Notes: generated by a model not told the origin, from the letters alone. Shown: positions 32,702 through 45,873, counted from the first letter of the stretch. The stretch is 64,000 bases of DNA from Darksidea phi (GCA_030770425.1 JASJFT010000213.1:1-64000), one strand, 5' to 3'. Translations and numbers: made by a program.

Positions 32702-34206
32702 TCAATAGGTGAATCGGAATCCTTCTGTACCCTCGATCATCTTTTTACCCTTCCTCTGCCGTTGGTTCGTCGTATAGAAGTATACTGAAAAAGCCGCAAT
32801 ACATCCGATAATCATGATATGAGACCTAAGGTTTCATCAGCTTCAATCACCTCATGTCCACACAGACTGACTGCTTACCCAATCGATACCCAGATCGCCG
32901 TCATATACCTCGGCGCTTCATGTTGTCTTACAATAAAGCTCCCTGCGATACCTCCCGCCCCGTTACATGCAGTAATGGCTGCCGCCGTGAATACCCTCTT
33001 CCATTGCCCGACAATGTTGTTGGCTTGGTAGGTTGCCAGACCCGCCCAATTCGCCACATATGCACCTGTCGCGAGAAAAGTGCCGACGTAGCGTACAGTG
33101 ACTTGGTCCGAGAAGCCGAGCATGCAGAAGCCGATGATAAGGCAGAGTGAGTTGAAAGCGATGATGGGCCCTCGGAGCTGGTATTTGTCGCCAATGAGAG
33201 AGGACAAGATGGCGGGAACGACGGCGTAATAGTAGGGAGGTGCCGAGAGCAGGATTGCGGAGTTGGTAGAGAAGCCCATACCGCCTTGTAGAATGATGGG
33301 AAGAAAGTAAGAAAGCGATGTCGAGACAAGGTTTTGCAGGAAGTAGAGCGTACAGAAACCGTATATCTTCGGGTCTTTGGCGTGGATGAGAACTTTCTTC
33401 CATGAAAAGGGCTCAGGCTTGACGTCGCCTCTGTCTTTCTCAATGCGACTTGCAGCAATTTGAGCTTTTTCTTCAGAGAGGAACATGAAGCTTCTGTGTG
33501 CGTTTTCCGGAAAGTCGACCATCCACCAGAAAGTCACGATGCCGATGAAGGTTGTAATGGTACCCTGCACAACAAACATCCACTGCCACCCCTTGAGTCC
33601 AGACTTGCCGCTCAGCTGATTCAGCCCAAAGTTCACGATGCCGCCCGTTGCCAGCACCGTAACCTCGCCGCTCTGCAGAAGCGCGAATCGCAACTGTTGC
33701 TCTTTTCGCGTATACCATGTTGAGACAAGGTACGTCAGTCCAGGGTACACACCACTCATCGCGATACCCAGCAGGATCCTCATTGCAATCATCTGCCGCC
33801 ATGTCCGCACGAATGCGGTACAGAGGGTGATGATTCCGAAGCAGATGGTGATGAATGAAAACCAAATTCTAGGCCCAAAAGTCCGGACAGCAATCGTAGA
33901 CGGTAGCTGGAAGGTGATCGAAGCGATTGTAAATATAAAGATAGAGACTGAATACCGATTCCCTTGATCTAACTGTAGATCCGATAGCATCGATGTCACC
34001 GAAGCGCTTGAAATGACGCCGCTATCTAGCAAGTTGAGAGACATCAGAATTCCAGCGATGGAGCACAACCTCAGATCAACCTTCAGCCGTATCTTGCGCT
34101 CCAATGCTTCCTTGGCCTTGCTTTGCTCATTCTGCCGCTCTCCCGTCTCGGTGGCGACCTCTGGAACTAGCTCTTCGGAATTTTGTTTTGCGGGGAATTT
34201 GGGCAT
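32702..34206 (-). CDS. MFS transporter, allantoate permease (Dal5-like) family
   Basis: Plasma-membrane carrier of the anion:cation symporter family, whose members import allantoate, nicotinate, pantothenate, biotin precursors or similar organic anions. Exon 1 (34206-32879) and exon 2 (32825-32702) join across a 53-nt intron (GTAAGC...CCTTAG) to 483 residues. About 12 hydrophobic helices follow a charged N terminus. Family signatures include RLCSIAGILMSLNLLDSGVI, MRILLGIAMSGVYPGLTYLV with STWYTRKEQQLRFAL, and GWQWMFVVQG. The last helix lies in exon 2 (SHIMIIGCIAAFSVYFY), which completes the usual ending EGTEGFRFTY. The N and D residues normal for this family at the first helix appear as NLLDSG. 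The substrate cannot be told. It is divergent from sla1. Confidence 0.93.
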
Positions 34207-35023
34207 GGTGAGGGTTGGGATAGAATAGTCATGGTAACGTAGATAAGTGAGGTGAAATTATAATTCTAGATAGCGGTACCGGCGCAATCTATGGTGCAGA
34301 TCGCTTCTGCCGAGGTGCGAGGCCGGGCTGACTAACGCATCTCGTACCCTTCAATATTAGGCCTTGGGGCTACAGGATACGCAATCTAGAGAAAGAATCA
34401 AGATCCTAGCTGTTCCATCGCGCGTGGACAACCGTGTATACCTTTCGCCATGTCTAACGGCACGATGGCTCTGGAGTTTACTTCCTACAAAGCGAGGCTA
34501 GACAGCTGCACAATCTCTCATTGAGCCACTGAAACGAGAGGACATATCCGCGTGGCTGGCTGCATGAGGCAAATTCAATCCAGATGTAGTGAATCTCGTG
34601 ATGAGCGTCTTGGTGTTGAGACGGGACGCTGCATGCAGGGTGGGCGTTGACGTTGTAAGGTACCAATGCCATGCCAAACGCGTGGCTAGCAGGCCTGGGC
34701 TGGTCTCAGCTTCAAGCACGAACATCGCCTGTCTCACGCATTACCAGCTTTACCAGCATTGAACGGATACCCACGCACCCCCCGCATCTGCGTATCTGGC
34801 CCCCGCAGACATCTTCTCGCTGTTTCCCTTGGGCATCGCGATCTCGAGCTGTTGGTGGGCAACCAACCGCCGCCTCCGTGCTACACCCCTCGACAGCACA
34901 CCACCCCCGTCGGCCGCCGTCCAAGCGTATGCATAGCGTTGCGCTTCCGCGTCACTCGTAACACCGTCTCTCCTGGCTCGCTATCCCGCGGCTTGAAGCT
35001 GTGCGGTACTTTCGACTGACACA
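34207..35023. promoter_or_regulatory. Divergent promoter region, MFS gene and sla1
   Basis: About 800 bp between divergent starts. No motif can be named with confidence, and small frames inside lack domains. Confidence 0.5.
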
Positions 35024-38000
35024 ATGGTGTTTCTGGGCATATACCGGGCTATTTACGACTATGTGCCCCAGAGCGAGAATGAAATCGCCTTGGCAGAGGG
35101 CGACCTGCTGATGGTGCTGGAGAAGTCGACCGAAGACGCCTGGTGGAAGGCGAAGAAGAAGAGTTCTGAGGAGGAGGAAGAGGAGCCCGAGGGGTTGATT
35201 CCGAACAACTATGTAGAAGAGGTAGGCGGCCACACCTCCTATGTGCTCGACACTTGCCCATACAGCTACTAACAGCTCGTCTAGGCCGTGCCGATTGCGA
35301 AAGCCAAAGCCCTCTACGACTACGCGCGCCAAACCGACGAGGAGCTCTCGTTCAAAGAAGACGTCCTGCTCGACGTCTACGACACGACAGATCCGGACTG
35401 GACACTGGTTGGGGTCGACGGCGACTACGGGTTTGCTCCGGCAAACTACATTGACCTGCCGGAAGGGGGTGTTGCTGAGCCGGTACCGTCTCCAGCACTG
35501 CCTTCGCGGCCACCTGCACCAGCTGCTGCGGCGCCTGATTCCGATGACGAGCAGCCTCCTACGCCGGACAGTCCAGTCCATCAGAGTCCCGCCGCTGCTT
35601 TGGCTGGCATTATCCAGAAAAAGTCTGGCCAAACTGCCGCCTCACGTGCCATCTCTCCTCCACCGGCGGTCAGTGCCCCCCCGAAAAAACGCGTACAATT
35701 CACGCCTGAAGAGTCCGATGAAGAAGCGCCGCCTCCTCGTCTACCGCAAAGGCCCCCGTCGCAGTCGTTCTCGCCTCCGCCTACGCACTATGCCTCCCCG
35801 CGCTCCCCCGACTCTCCTCCACGTAGATCTCCCAATCCACGCAACGTCACATTCGATCAATACGATCCGCGTGAAGAGAGATCGCCCGGCACACCTATCT
35901 CTGGCTCGGGCTATCATCTGTACAATATCTACGAGTACCTGACGCAGCCGGGCAAGAACAAGAAGATGCCAATAACGCTGGGCATCAACATCCCCAAGGG
36001 CATGGTTATGATTGCGCCGGAGAAGTCGCGCGACGGTCCACAGCAGGAATGGACGGCGGATAATCTTGAATATTACTCTCAAGAAGGGAAGCATGTGTTC
36101 ATGGAGCTTAAAAGGCCCAGCAAAAGCGTCGACTTCCACTGCGGGGCGAAGGATACGGCATCAGAAATCGTCGCGGCTCTTAGCGAGCTCTCGGGAGCTG
36201 CAAAGGGTTTGGGGCTCCGTGAGATCCTCGCTGCGGGATCCGGAAGCTCAAATGTGCAGAAGAAAGGTGTCATGTTGTTTGATTTCATGGCTCAAGGCGA
36301 CGATGAGGTTACAGTTGGTCTTGGTGACGAGATTCTAGTTCTAGATGATTCTGCTAGTGACGAATGGTGGAAGGTGCGGAGGCTGAAGAATGGCAAAGAG
36401 GGTGTTGTGCCAGCTAACTACGTTGAAATCACAGAAACGGTCCCAATCTCCGCCCCCGCTGCCTCTATCGCGCGTTCGGGCACTAATGCTGGACGTTCCA
36501 GAGCCGATCAGAATAGGATAGAGGAAGAGGAACTAGCGCGTCAAGCCTCGAAAGCGAGGAAACGGGATAGCGACGCCAGGGCTGATCAGGTAGGACCTGG
36601 CCTACATTTGCCTGCGCGTCATTCTAGTCTCTTGCGAACAAAAGTTGACCATCCTCGTACTTCACAGAGAAGCAGCAAGCGCGAAAGTACTGCGAAGGAC
36701 TCAAAGTCCGCCAAGCCGAGTGAGTACTCTCCCTTTGTCATCTAGACTCTTCTGTTCATTATTAACCATCCTAGACCCCTCTAAAATACGAACCTGGACC
36801 GATCGATCCGGCTCGTTCAAAGTCGAAGCCGAGTTCTTGACGGTGAAGGATGGCAAGATTCATCTCCACAAAGTTAACGGCGTCAAAATCGCTGTGCCGG
36901 TCCCGAAGATGTCTGTCGAAGATCTAGAATACGTTGAACAAGCGGCCGGTATATCTCTCGACGATGACAAGCCACTTTCGGAAATCAAACGAAAGAGCAC
37001 CCAGCGCGCCCAAGACAAGGCGGTACGGTCATCCTCAGGGATTACAGTGGAACAGAAACCGCGATATGACTGGTTCGATTTTTTCCTACAATGCGGAGTG
37101 AATCCTCAAATTTGCGAACGATACGCACAGGCGTTTGCTCGAGATCAGATGGGCGAAGAAAACCTGCCAGATATTACAGATAAGCTTTTACGGACCTTGG
37201 GGCTGAAAGAGGGCGATATTCTTCGCGTCACAAAACACCTCGACAGCAAATTTGGGCGCACCGCCGAGTCTTCCAAGAACGGCGTTAGCTCCGAAAATGG
37301 TGAAGAAGGCGGTCTCTTCTCCGGTCCAGGCGGAGCTCTGAGGAACAACACTAGAAAAGGACGCCCAGCGCCGCCTGTCCAAACCAACGATGTCGTGGAC
37401 CCGAAAGCCTTCGAGCAGAAAACCGACGATGCGGTCAAAAAGCCTGCTGAGGCGACACCCACGCCCCTGGCATCTGCTCCTACCCCAGAGAAGAAGATAG
37501 AAGGATTTGAAGACAATGCATGGGAAGTCAAGCCTTCAAGACAACCCGTATCCACGCCTGCTCCAGCAGCTTCGAACCCACCCCCAGCTTCAGCGCCGGC
37601 TCCTACAGCTCCTGTCCCGACTTCTGCTCCCCAAGCGCCTGCTCTCACTGGTTCCATGAGTGAGTTGTCCATCCTGGACATGCCCGCCATAAAACCTGAG
37701 GTTACTGCTCCACCACCGCCGCCTGCGCAGGCCCCTGCGGCTGCTCAACCTCTTGCTCCACCAGCACAGCAAGCACAACCACAGGGTGCCAATCCTACAC
37801 TGTTTGATCAAGTGGCGGCGATCAAGGCCATGGCTCCGCAACAGAATGCGCCTCCGCGGATGCGACCAACAGCACCACAACAACACACCCAGGGCGGCCT
37901 TATTGCCCCTCCCCCTCAGCGATCTTCCTCGGCGCCTCAAAACCCACAACAGAGCGCCTTTGGACCCCCTCCACCCTTGCAGGCTCAGCTCACGGGTTTC

Positions 38001-38680
38001 CAACCGAACATGCATACGCAAGTCGCTCCACCAGGACAGAGCTTGCAAGATTTGAATGCGCAGCGAATGCAGCCGCAAATGCACCACACAATGACAGGTT
38101 TCCCCCAGCAGCAGCTTCAGTATCAGTTCTCACCGCAGAACGGTCTGATGCCTCAACCAACGGGCATAATGCCTCAACCAACTGGCTTCCAGGGGCAACA
38201 GCCAGGCTTCGCTCCAATGATGCAACCACAGACCGCAGGCTTTCAACCTGGAATACAGCAGAATTTCCAAACTGGATTTCAGCCTAGCTTCCAGCATAAT
38301 CCTCAAATGCCGGTACAAACGCAACCTACGGGCTTCCAAACCTTTTCTCCGTCTCCGCTTAACCCTCAAGCGGTTGGTGTCAACCGCTTCTTGCCTCCTG
38401 CGCTCCAGCCTCAGCCAACAGGTTTTAGTCAGGCGCAAAGTCCACCACCGATGCCACCAATGCCGCCAATGCCTTCGATGCCAAAAGCGCAACCTCTCAT
38501 CCCGCAGAAGACAGGACCGCCGCCACCAGTCAGGTTCGGAATGCAACCAGCGAAGAAACTCACGCCGCAGCCGACCGGGAGGGCCAATCTCGCTAAAGCT
38601 AGTACGTATTTGCTCATCCTTCCTGCCACATTACAGTGACTAACGATGTCGCAGCACCTGAAAACCCCTTCGGATTTTAG
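35024..38680 (+). CDS. sla1: Actin cytoskeleton-regulatory protein Sla1
   Basis: Endocytic adaptor at cortical actin patches that binds Las17/WASP, ubiquitin, NPFxD cargo signals, clathrin and Pan1-End3. Five exons (35024-35221, 35285-36589, 36668-36719, 36775-38601, 38655-38680) splice to 1135 residues. SH3-1 spans about 1-66 (YRAIYDYVPQSENEIALAEG) and SH3-2 about 67-126 (KALYDYARQTDEELSFKED). A conserved middle region follows (about 290-390), then SH3-3 at about 393-448 (MLFDFMAQGDDEVTVGLGDE). SHD1 lies at about 519-580 (KIRTWTDRSGSFKVEAEF), the NPFxD-binding module, and SHD2, a SAM-like domain, at about 613-680 (YDWFDFFLQCGVNPQICERY). The tail is Pro/Gln-rich with many QPTGF-type repeats, which are Pan1/End3 contacts and Prk1-type phosphorylation targets. 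The last exon encodes only the PENPFGF ending. Confidence 0.97.
37990..38590 (+). repeat. QPTG-type peptide repeats of Sla1
   Basis: The Sla1 tail repeats short blocks ending in Q-x-T-G-F/I (QLTGF, HTMTGF, PQPTGI, PQPTGF, QTAGF, TQPTGF, PQPTGF, PQPTGR), spaced irregularly. They match the L-x-x-Q-x-T-G repeats known from yeast Sla1. Confidence 0.85.
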
Positions 38681-39761
38681 AGTCTCGCGCAAAACTTCGC
38701 CAAGTAGGCTCGTGCAATAACCTGCTGTCATATAGGCGTTGTATATAGTCCCGGCATGATGGACCGGCCGTCACATATTCTTATGCCTGTTGCTGCAGCA
38801 TTCCTTCTTCCGCGGTCTACTGCATAGCGCTCGCTACTTTGGGATTCGTTGGTTCGCTTCTAGTGGTATATTAACCTGGTGGTTTTGCGGCACAAATCAG
38901 AGAAGAGAAGAGGATGGTATTGTTATGGTCAAAGCGAGCACAGCATGGTGTGGTGGAGGAGAGGAAACTTAGAATATTTTAATACATGAGGTATGAGCTG
39001 CGAATCTTGCCATTTTAATATCATTCCGAGACGTTGCAGGCGAGCTGTTGTTTCCTATTCACCGGCCAGGTCTCGGCGGAAAACGGATCTCAAGGCGAAG
39101 CTTTTCGCTAAAGAGCTTAGCTCTCCCATATCCCTGTGGCTGTGGCTGTGGCTGTGGCCGTGGCCGTGGCTTCGGCCCATATGCCGAGCCTTCCAGCAAT
39201 TACGCACGATGACGAAGACGCTTGGTGTGGCCGACGTCCGCAGTGGATGTTGCTCGCCTTGGAGCTGCTACGCGCTCTATGGCTTTATCGGAGGCGCAGT
39301 CAGCTGCGTGGTGCTGGTGTGGCATGCGTGGTTTCGTGCGAGGCGCCGAAGAAGCTTTCGTCATGCGACTTGGCTGACAAGGGGAGGGATGCTTACTTGC
39401 GCCAATGGCTGGAGGCGGATTGGGTGTTGCGGCGCGCAGATGCTGGCATGGTGGCCGGGTGGGTCCCACCTGAATATTGCGGCCTTTTAAATAAGAGGTG
39501 GATTGCGCGGCTTTCGAAGCTAGTTTCTGTGCTCCTCTCACGCTCCTGTCGCAGTCACACCCGTTCATAGATCTTTTCACTTTCATTATACGAGCACTAC
39601 TTCTCGAAACCTCGGGCCCCGATCGAGTTGCAGCTGAGAGGGCGGTTGTCTGACGGCGCGTCCTCCTTTTCTCACGCTACCTTGGACCTCGACCTCCGAG
39701 CCACGATCTAAACTTTACATCGCCAAAGTACGATATCGCGAAAGCGGTCGAAATAGCAGAC
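38681..39761. other. Intergenic region between sla1 and CYSTM gene
   Basis: This contains the sla1 3' flank, a hexanucleotide repeat and the CYSTM promoter. Two overlapping frames at 38993-39570 arise from the repeat and have no domain. Confidence 0.5.
39133..39173. repeat. Hexanucleotide repeat (GTGGCT/GTGGCC)
   Basis: About six tandem copies of a CTGTGG/CCGTGG hexamer, with the last two copies carrying GCC in place of GCT. Confidence 0.85.
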
Positions 39762-40246
39762 ATGTCTTCGAACCAGTACTACCAGCAAGGCGGCCCGCAG
39801 TATCCGCAGCAGAGGTATGCACATTCCTCAAGTCCCTTTCGCTTGTCCATCGCAATCGCAGTGTTCCACTCGCCATGCGCACCCGAAAACTAGGGAACTC
39901 GAAGAACAGATCGACTTCAAGGATGATATTCTCAGTACTAACGTCAACATTCTCACAGCTACGGTCCACCCCAAGGTCAATACGGTGGCCCGCCACCTGG
40001 CCAGCAAATGTACTACGGTCCGCCGCAGGAACAGCCGCAGATGCAGTACCAGCAAGCTCCGCCGCCGAAGCAGAAGAAGGACAGAGGGTGTCTGGGCGCT
40101 TGGTGAGTGGGGTCCAACTTCCAAGTGTGGTTGGGGGTTGTAGGCTAACACGGGACAGTTTGGCGGTACTTTGCTGCTGTTTCGTCTGTGAGGAAGGGTG
40201 CGAATGTTGTGCTGAATGTTGCGAGTGTGCCGAGGATTGCTGTTAA
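39762..40246 (+). CDS. CYSTM-type cysteine-rich small membrane protein
   Basis: Three exons (39762-39814, 39959-40102, 40159-40246) splice to 94 residues. The first two thirds are Tyr/Gln/Pro/Gly-rich with YGPP and YGGPPPG repeats. The end is KKDRGCLGACLAVLCCCFVC followed by EEGCECCAECCECAEDCC, with 14 cysteines in the last 33 residues. This is the cysteine-rich transmembrane module layout: a disordered repeat region, a basic linker and a short Cys-rich hydrophobic C terminus. Family members are palmitoylated or membrane-associated and linked to stress tolerance. The second intron falls exactly inside a Cys codon (GCTTG|T). The first intron (144 nt) is longer than most here. Confidence 0.85.
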
Positions 40247-43200
40247 GCCTGTCAAGAGTTGATGGGAATAGACGATGATGCGACGTCGCGGACTTGGCCT
40301 TTCGAAACAATCTATTGGGGGGTATGCCGACGGCGTGTTGAGAATATATTTCCCAGTGGGACTCTTTTTGGTTTTATTGTACTTCTAGCGGGACGAATGC
40401 AGGGGTTTTGGGACGAACGGTTTGGCTTCTCGGTTTTCATTTCGTCTGAATGCAACCCGATTGATATATTCTTCTTCTACTCCTACTTCATTTCCTAGTA
40501 TGCATAATTTATTCCATCGCTTCATTATTTTATCCCCCTGGCTTACCCGTTTTTCACCTTATATACATGTACATGCCGTGACACCTCAGGCAACGACTGT
40601 AATCCCCTTTGGTCGCAACCAACAACCTTGCGTTTCAAAGTATTCGGGACGAAATACTTTTTTGTGTCACCTTTTTGGGTTATTCCGCGAGCTTGACGAC
40701 GCGATAGCTGCTACTCATTCGATACATACGGTTCCCCTTCCTGCAATCGTGATGCATATCATCTTAACATTACCTCTTACCTCTTCCAACAGTCGAGAAA
40801 CTAATTAGCTCCGATCTCTTCCACCATCCGCACCGTGGTATCGTCGTAGCAGGAGATTTTCACTCCTCCTACTACCCGATTGACCTCCACCCTCCACCAT
40901 GTGATTGTCGCTGTGTTTGTTTTAGGTTACACCGTGAATCTTTACCACGCTGTGTTCTAGAGTTGATAGAGCGTTTGGTCCGTAGGTAGAGGAGCGAAGG
41001 GTCAAGTAGTAAGCTTTTATAGTCAAGAGATGGAGGAGGATGAACACCGTCCCTCGATACGGTATCGATGTTGCATGTGTGACTCTTGGGGGATATTTTA
41101 GATATATACGTTTCCGTTGCATTTAGTACAAGCCTCAGTTTTGTGATGGGCGAGTAGGTTCCGGTCTCTGAGGCTTCGCGACACACGGTTCTTCTGGCTT
41201 TTTCTGGACTTGGCTGATACCATAGAAATATACCACCATTACGTCTCTTCTGGGAGTCAGTTCCTCATCAAGCACTTTCCTTGAACATTTATTGGTTCGG
41301 ATTTTCATAGTGGGAGTCTCTTTTTGAAGGTCCGCAAGAAACACAGTGGGAGTTTGTACATAGTAGAGGTGCTATACCCACACCTTATACACGATAACAG
41401 AGCTGTAGAGCTGCAAATAGTACTATCGATTGTAAGGGATGTTTACGACTGACGAATGATGTCGTCATCTTCGAAAATATACAAAGGCCCAGGTTTTCGC
41501 CAGCCTCATAGAAGCGTCTTTCTTCCATTTTGGAGGCACTTCGACACTTTCGTGTCGCACTGGCTCAATCTTCTACGAGGAGTGGCGAGCTCATATGTGG
41601 AGGTGGTCAGGAGGAAGTAGAGTAGATGGACCTTTATAACCTACCGCAGAGAACCGGGGGCGAAGTACCAGTGGGCTTTTGTCCACAGGTATGGTAGCTG
41701 ATGTAGGTGAGAAGAGTTTTACTTTTCTCGCTAAGGGTATGCGGTGATGCAGAGTTGCATCGACCTTGAGCACCTCCAAGATGGGTAACGATTCGGTGCT
41801 GCAACCCTACTCTTTTTGGACATGGTATGGCATAGCGAAGGCGAACCGTTGGTCAGAGCGGTTGTGGATGCGGTATTAATCACTATTACTTCAAGGTTCG
41901 TGACATTTAGCGTTCTCTACTTTACATGAAAATCCTATGCGATTGCAAAATGCGGACCTTGGGCTTCACAATTTGGTTGAACAAGTTGTTCTCTGCCTAA
42001 GTTAAGTTGCCCTAGGCGTATGCTCTTGGAGATGGAGCTTTCTAGAGCATTGCTGATCGATAATGGCAAATTCAAAAGGCCGCTTTGCGTTGATCCTGGC
42101 CTTGCTATCTTTACTAGGTATCAAATATTATATTCCCGCTTGAACATTTACCTAGGCGATGATAAGCTGCTTCGTAAGTTATTTCATTGCTCGCCATTGC
42201 TGCTCAGATGCTGAGTTTTGCATAGATCGTCACAGAAATCGGGTTCTAGGTGTCAGTGTTCTCCTCACAGTCGAATGTCCAAGAAGACGATGGGTAGAAT
42301 GATTGCTACAGAAGCCTCTGCGAAGATTCTGAGAGATCTTCCCGTGTTGTCGGAAGGAGGCGGTCAGACTGGCTTCGAGACAAGGGTTTGGGAGGGGAAT
42401 ACCTGACTAACCCTGGTCGGGTGTGTACCGAGGCACGATGCAATACCACCGTACCCTCCCGGTGGGCTTGCCAACCTTTGGATGGTAGTGCGTTTTGTTG
42501 ATGGACTGGTGTTGACGGCTAACAAGCGCGCCGGTTCAACCTCGGTATCCCCTGGAGAGGGGGATGCCCCACGGGGGAAAAACATGCTGGAGCTTGGACC
42601 GATCCCGACTGACAACACTGGGGAGAAGGTGGAGGATAGCGGCAACACTTTCCGGTTGGAGCTAGGGCCCGTCCGCCGTCGGCACCGCTCTTCGGCACCT
42701 AATATCTTCGCTGCCCATGGGGAATAAGACACGGGACGAGGCTTGTTCTCGCAATCCCGAGCCTTGGATGTTGGCTTTGACTGTTCCTCATGCGATCATT
42801 TCCGCCTAACGGCTCGGAACTAAGACTGACGGCGGCTTGGAAACTGCATGAGCGTGCCGACTTCGCGAGCAAACAACTATTCGAAAAACATTTGTCTCGA
42901 AGTGAGCTGGCAAAACGCAAAAGAATGTCACATTCAAAACACTCGTAACCTTCTCAGATTCATCATAATTGACGAATTAAACGCCTAGAATCCCACCCGA
43001 CGCACCTACGAGCACCAAACCTACAGCTTGGCATTACCAGCTAAAGACCGGGATGACGTTGCAAGCTCGCAGAATGCTCCATACCTTAGATGTCCAACTC
43101 CATCTCCCGGCTCTACTTCGGCTTTGGCAGCCACCATGCTCATAGTCCGGAGTTCACCAAAATCTTGGGCCGCCAGCACGGACAAACTATAGTAGGCGGT

Positions 43201-43271
43201 ATATAAACCCCCAGTATGGACGGCATTAAGAATGGCCCAAGGCATTCGAATTGCTACGCTATCAACAAACC
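40247..43271. other. Intergenic region, no supported gene
   Basis: About 3 kb contains the 3' flank of the CYSTM gene and the promoter of the beta-glucosidase. Frames at 42020-42214, 42218-42406 and 42482-42727 on the + strand are open. They lack recognisable domains and overlap a minus frame at 42364-42732, so coding potential around 42.0-42.7 kb is undecided. Confidence 0.4.
43200..43207 (+). promoter_or_regulatory. TATA box of the beta-glucosidase gene
   Basis: TATATAAA at 43200-43207 lies 72 bp before the ATG at 43272, a normal distance for a TATA-driven, inducible fungal gene with a short leader. Confidence 0.6.
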
Positions 43272-45873
43272 ATGGCGGCCTTCCTATCCTCCCTGCTTGC
43301 GGGCTCCATCTTGCTCGAGGTAGCCAACGCTCAGAACTTTGGCGGCTCTGGTCGGAATGAGGACGCGTTCTCGTACGTCCAGCCGCTGAACACGACCATT
43401 CTCGGCGAGTATGGCCATTCACCGGCCGTCTATCCTTCTCGTAAGCCTTAACTTCTCCACCTATGATACCTCTATCTAATAGTCTCCCAGCAAGCATCAC
43501 CGGTGTTGGCGGTTGGGAGGAAGCGCTCGAGAAGGCAAAGGCCTGGGTGGCCCAGCTTACTGTCGAGGAGAAGGCCGATATGGTCACTGGGCAAGCCGGT
43601 CCCTGTGTCGGCAATATTGTCGCCATTCCGCGTCTTAACTTCAGCGGTCTTTGCTTGCAGGATGGACCGCTTGCTATTCGTGTCGCAGACTACGCGAGCG
43701 TCTTCTCCGCTGGTGTCTCTGTCGGTGCAACTTGGGTACATAAACTTCGCTTCTCCTACCATTCTGCGGCTGGCTAATGTCTGCATAGGACAAGGCGATC
43801 ATGTATGAGCGAGGCTTTGCCATGGGTCAAGAATTCAAGGCCAAAGGTGCTCAAGTAGCCCTGGGTCCCGTCGCAGGCCCCCTAGGTCGTTCTGGCTATG
43901 CTGGCCGTAACTGGGAGGGGTTTGCAGTGGACCCGTACCTTAGCGGAATCGGAATGGAGCAAACCATCACTGGCCACCAAGATGCTGGCGTGCAAGCTTG
44001 TGCGAAGCATTGGATTGGAAACGAGCAGGAGATCCAGCGGAACCCCACATATGATACCAATGTCACCACGACCAAGACCAAGAGCGCACTTTCGTCTAAT
44101 ATTGACGACAGGACTATCCATGAGCTGTACATGTGGCCTTTCGCGAATGCTGTTCACGCCAAAGCTGCCAGCTTCATGTGCTCATACCAGCGAATCAACG
44201 GTTCGTACGGTTGTCAAAACTCCAAGACTCAAAATGGACTGCTCAAGGGTGAGCTCGGTTTCCAAGGGTATGCGATACGTCAATCATTGTGCGTTGGGGA
44301 AATTTACTGACATCTTTATAGTTATATAATGTCCGACTGGGGCGCAACTCACGCCGGAGTGGCTGCGATCGATGCTGGTCTTGACATGGACATGCCTGGT
44401 GGTCTCGGCCCGTACGGCTTGAACTTTGGTGTTCCGTCGTTCTTCGGAGGAAACATCACTATCGGCGTCAACAACGGAAGCATCTCCCGTATAGATGACA
44501 TGGTTATCCGCATCATGACCCCGTACTTCTGGCTCAACCAAGACCAGGACTTCCCTAGTGTCGACCCTTCCGCTGCGGACCTGAACACTTTTTCGCCGCG
44601 CAACACTTGGACTCGCAACTTCACCCTTACTGGCGAGCGAAGCCGTGACGTCCGCGGCAACCACGGCGAGCTGATTCGAAAGCATGGCGCTGCCGGGTCT
44701 GTACTGTTGAAGAATGAGAATGGCGCCCTGCCCCTGAGAGCACCTAAAAACATTGCCGTTTTTGGCAATGATGCCGGTGACGATGTTTCTGGGCTATTGA
44801 ACCAGGCTATCTTTGAGTACGGAACTCTCGCTGCGGGCGGTGGCTCAGGAACGGGTCAATTTTCATACCTGATCAGCCCTCTACGCGCTATCCAAGATCG
44901 TGCTGCTCAAGATAACGCGACCGTGCAGCACTGGCTCAACAACACTTACATTGCTAACCAGGCCGACTGGAACAATGTTTGGCTGCCTACACTACCTGAT
45001 GTTTGCCTTGTACTCTTGAAGACTTGGGCCGAGGAAGGCACTGATCGCCAGTCATTGCACGTTGATTGGAATGGCGATGCGGTCGTCGAGTCCGTTGCTA
45101 AAGACTGCAACAACACCATCGTCATCACACACTCATCTGGCATCAATGTCCTGCCCTGGGCCGATCATCCCAACGTGACCGCTATCCTCGCAGCACACTA
45201 TCCCGGCCAGGAATCAGGCCACTCTCTTGTCGACGTCATCTACGGTGATGTGAATCCGTCTGGCCACCTTCCCTACACGATTGCTTTGAACGGCACCGAT
45301 TACAACGCACCTCCTACCACAGCCGTGAACACCACTGGCTACGATGACTGGCAGTCTTGGTTCGATGAGAAACTCGAAATTGACTACAGATACTTCGATG
45401 CGCACAACATCTCGGTGCGCTATGAGTTTGGCTTCGGTCTGTCATACACCACTTTCAACGTCTCCGACCTCCAGACCTCGCCGGTCGCAGACAACATAAC
45501 TTCAATCCCCGAGGACTTACCCATCCAGCCCGGAGGTAACCCTGCTCTTTGGGAAACTGTGTACAATGTCACCGTCTCTGTAACTAACACTGGCGCTGTT
45601 GCCGGCGCAGCTGTGCCACAGCTCTACGTCGGGCTCCCTTCCTCGGCACCTGAGGGCACACCAGTTCGCCAGCTTCGCGGATTCGAGAAGGTGTATCTTG
45701 AGGTAGGTGAGACGCAGACAGTGGGCTTCGAGTTGATGCGCAGGGATGTTAGCTACTGGGATATTGTGAGCCAGCGGTGGCTTATCCCAGAGGGAGAGTT
45801 TACTTTTTGGGTCGGCTTCAGCAGCAGAGATCTGCCTGTACAGAAGCAAGTCACCGTTGTTGGCGGTTATTGA
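43272..45873 (+). CDS. Secreted beta-glucosidase, glycoside hydrolase family 3
   Basis: Hydrolyses terminal beta-D-glucose from cellobiose and related oligosaccharides in the extracellular space. Four exons (43272-43440, 43491-43735, 43789-44267, 44322-45873) splice to 814 residues. The first 20 or so residues ([20 protein letters not shown]) form a signal peptide. The GH3 N-terminal barrel has [30 protein letters not shown] and KHWIGNEQE. The catalytic nucleophile is the Asp of [11 protein letters not shown] (about residue 303), directly after the third intron. The C-terminal alpha/beta domain ([21 protein letters not shown]) and a fibronectin-III-like domain ([20 protein letters not shown]) complete it. 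Many N-x-S/T sites fit glycosylation. Length is normal for the family and no lesion was seen. Confidence 0.96.

Noticed and set aside
42364..42732. Pair of opposite open frames near 42.5 kb
   Set aside because: Neither has a recognisable domain or splice extension. Mutual antisense openness suggests compositional bias.
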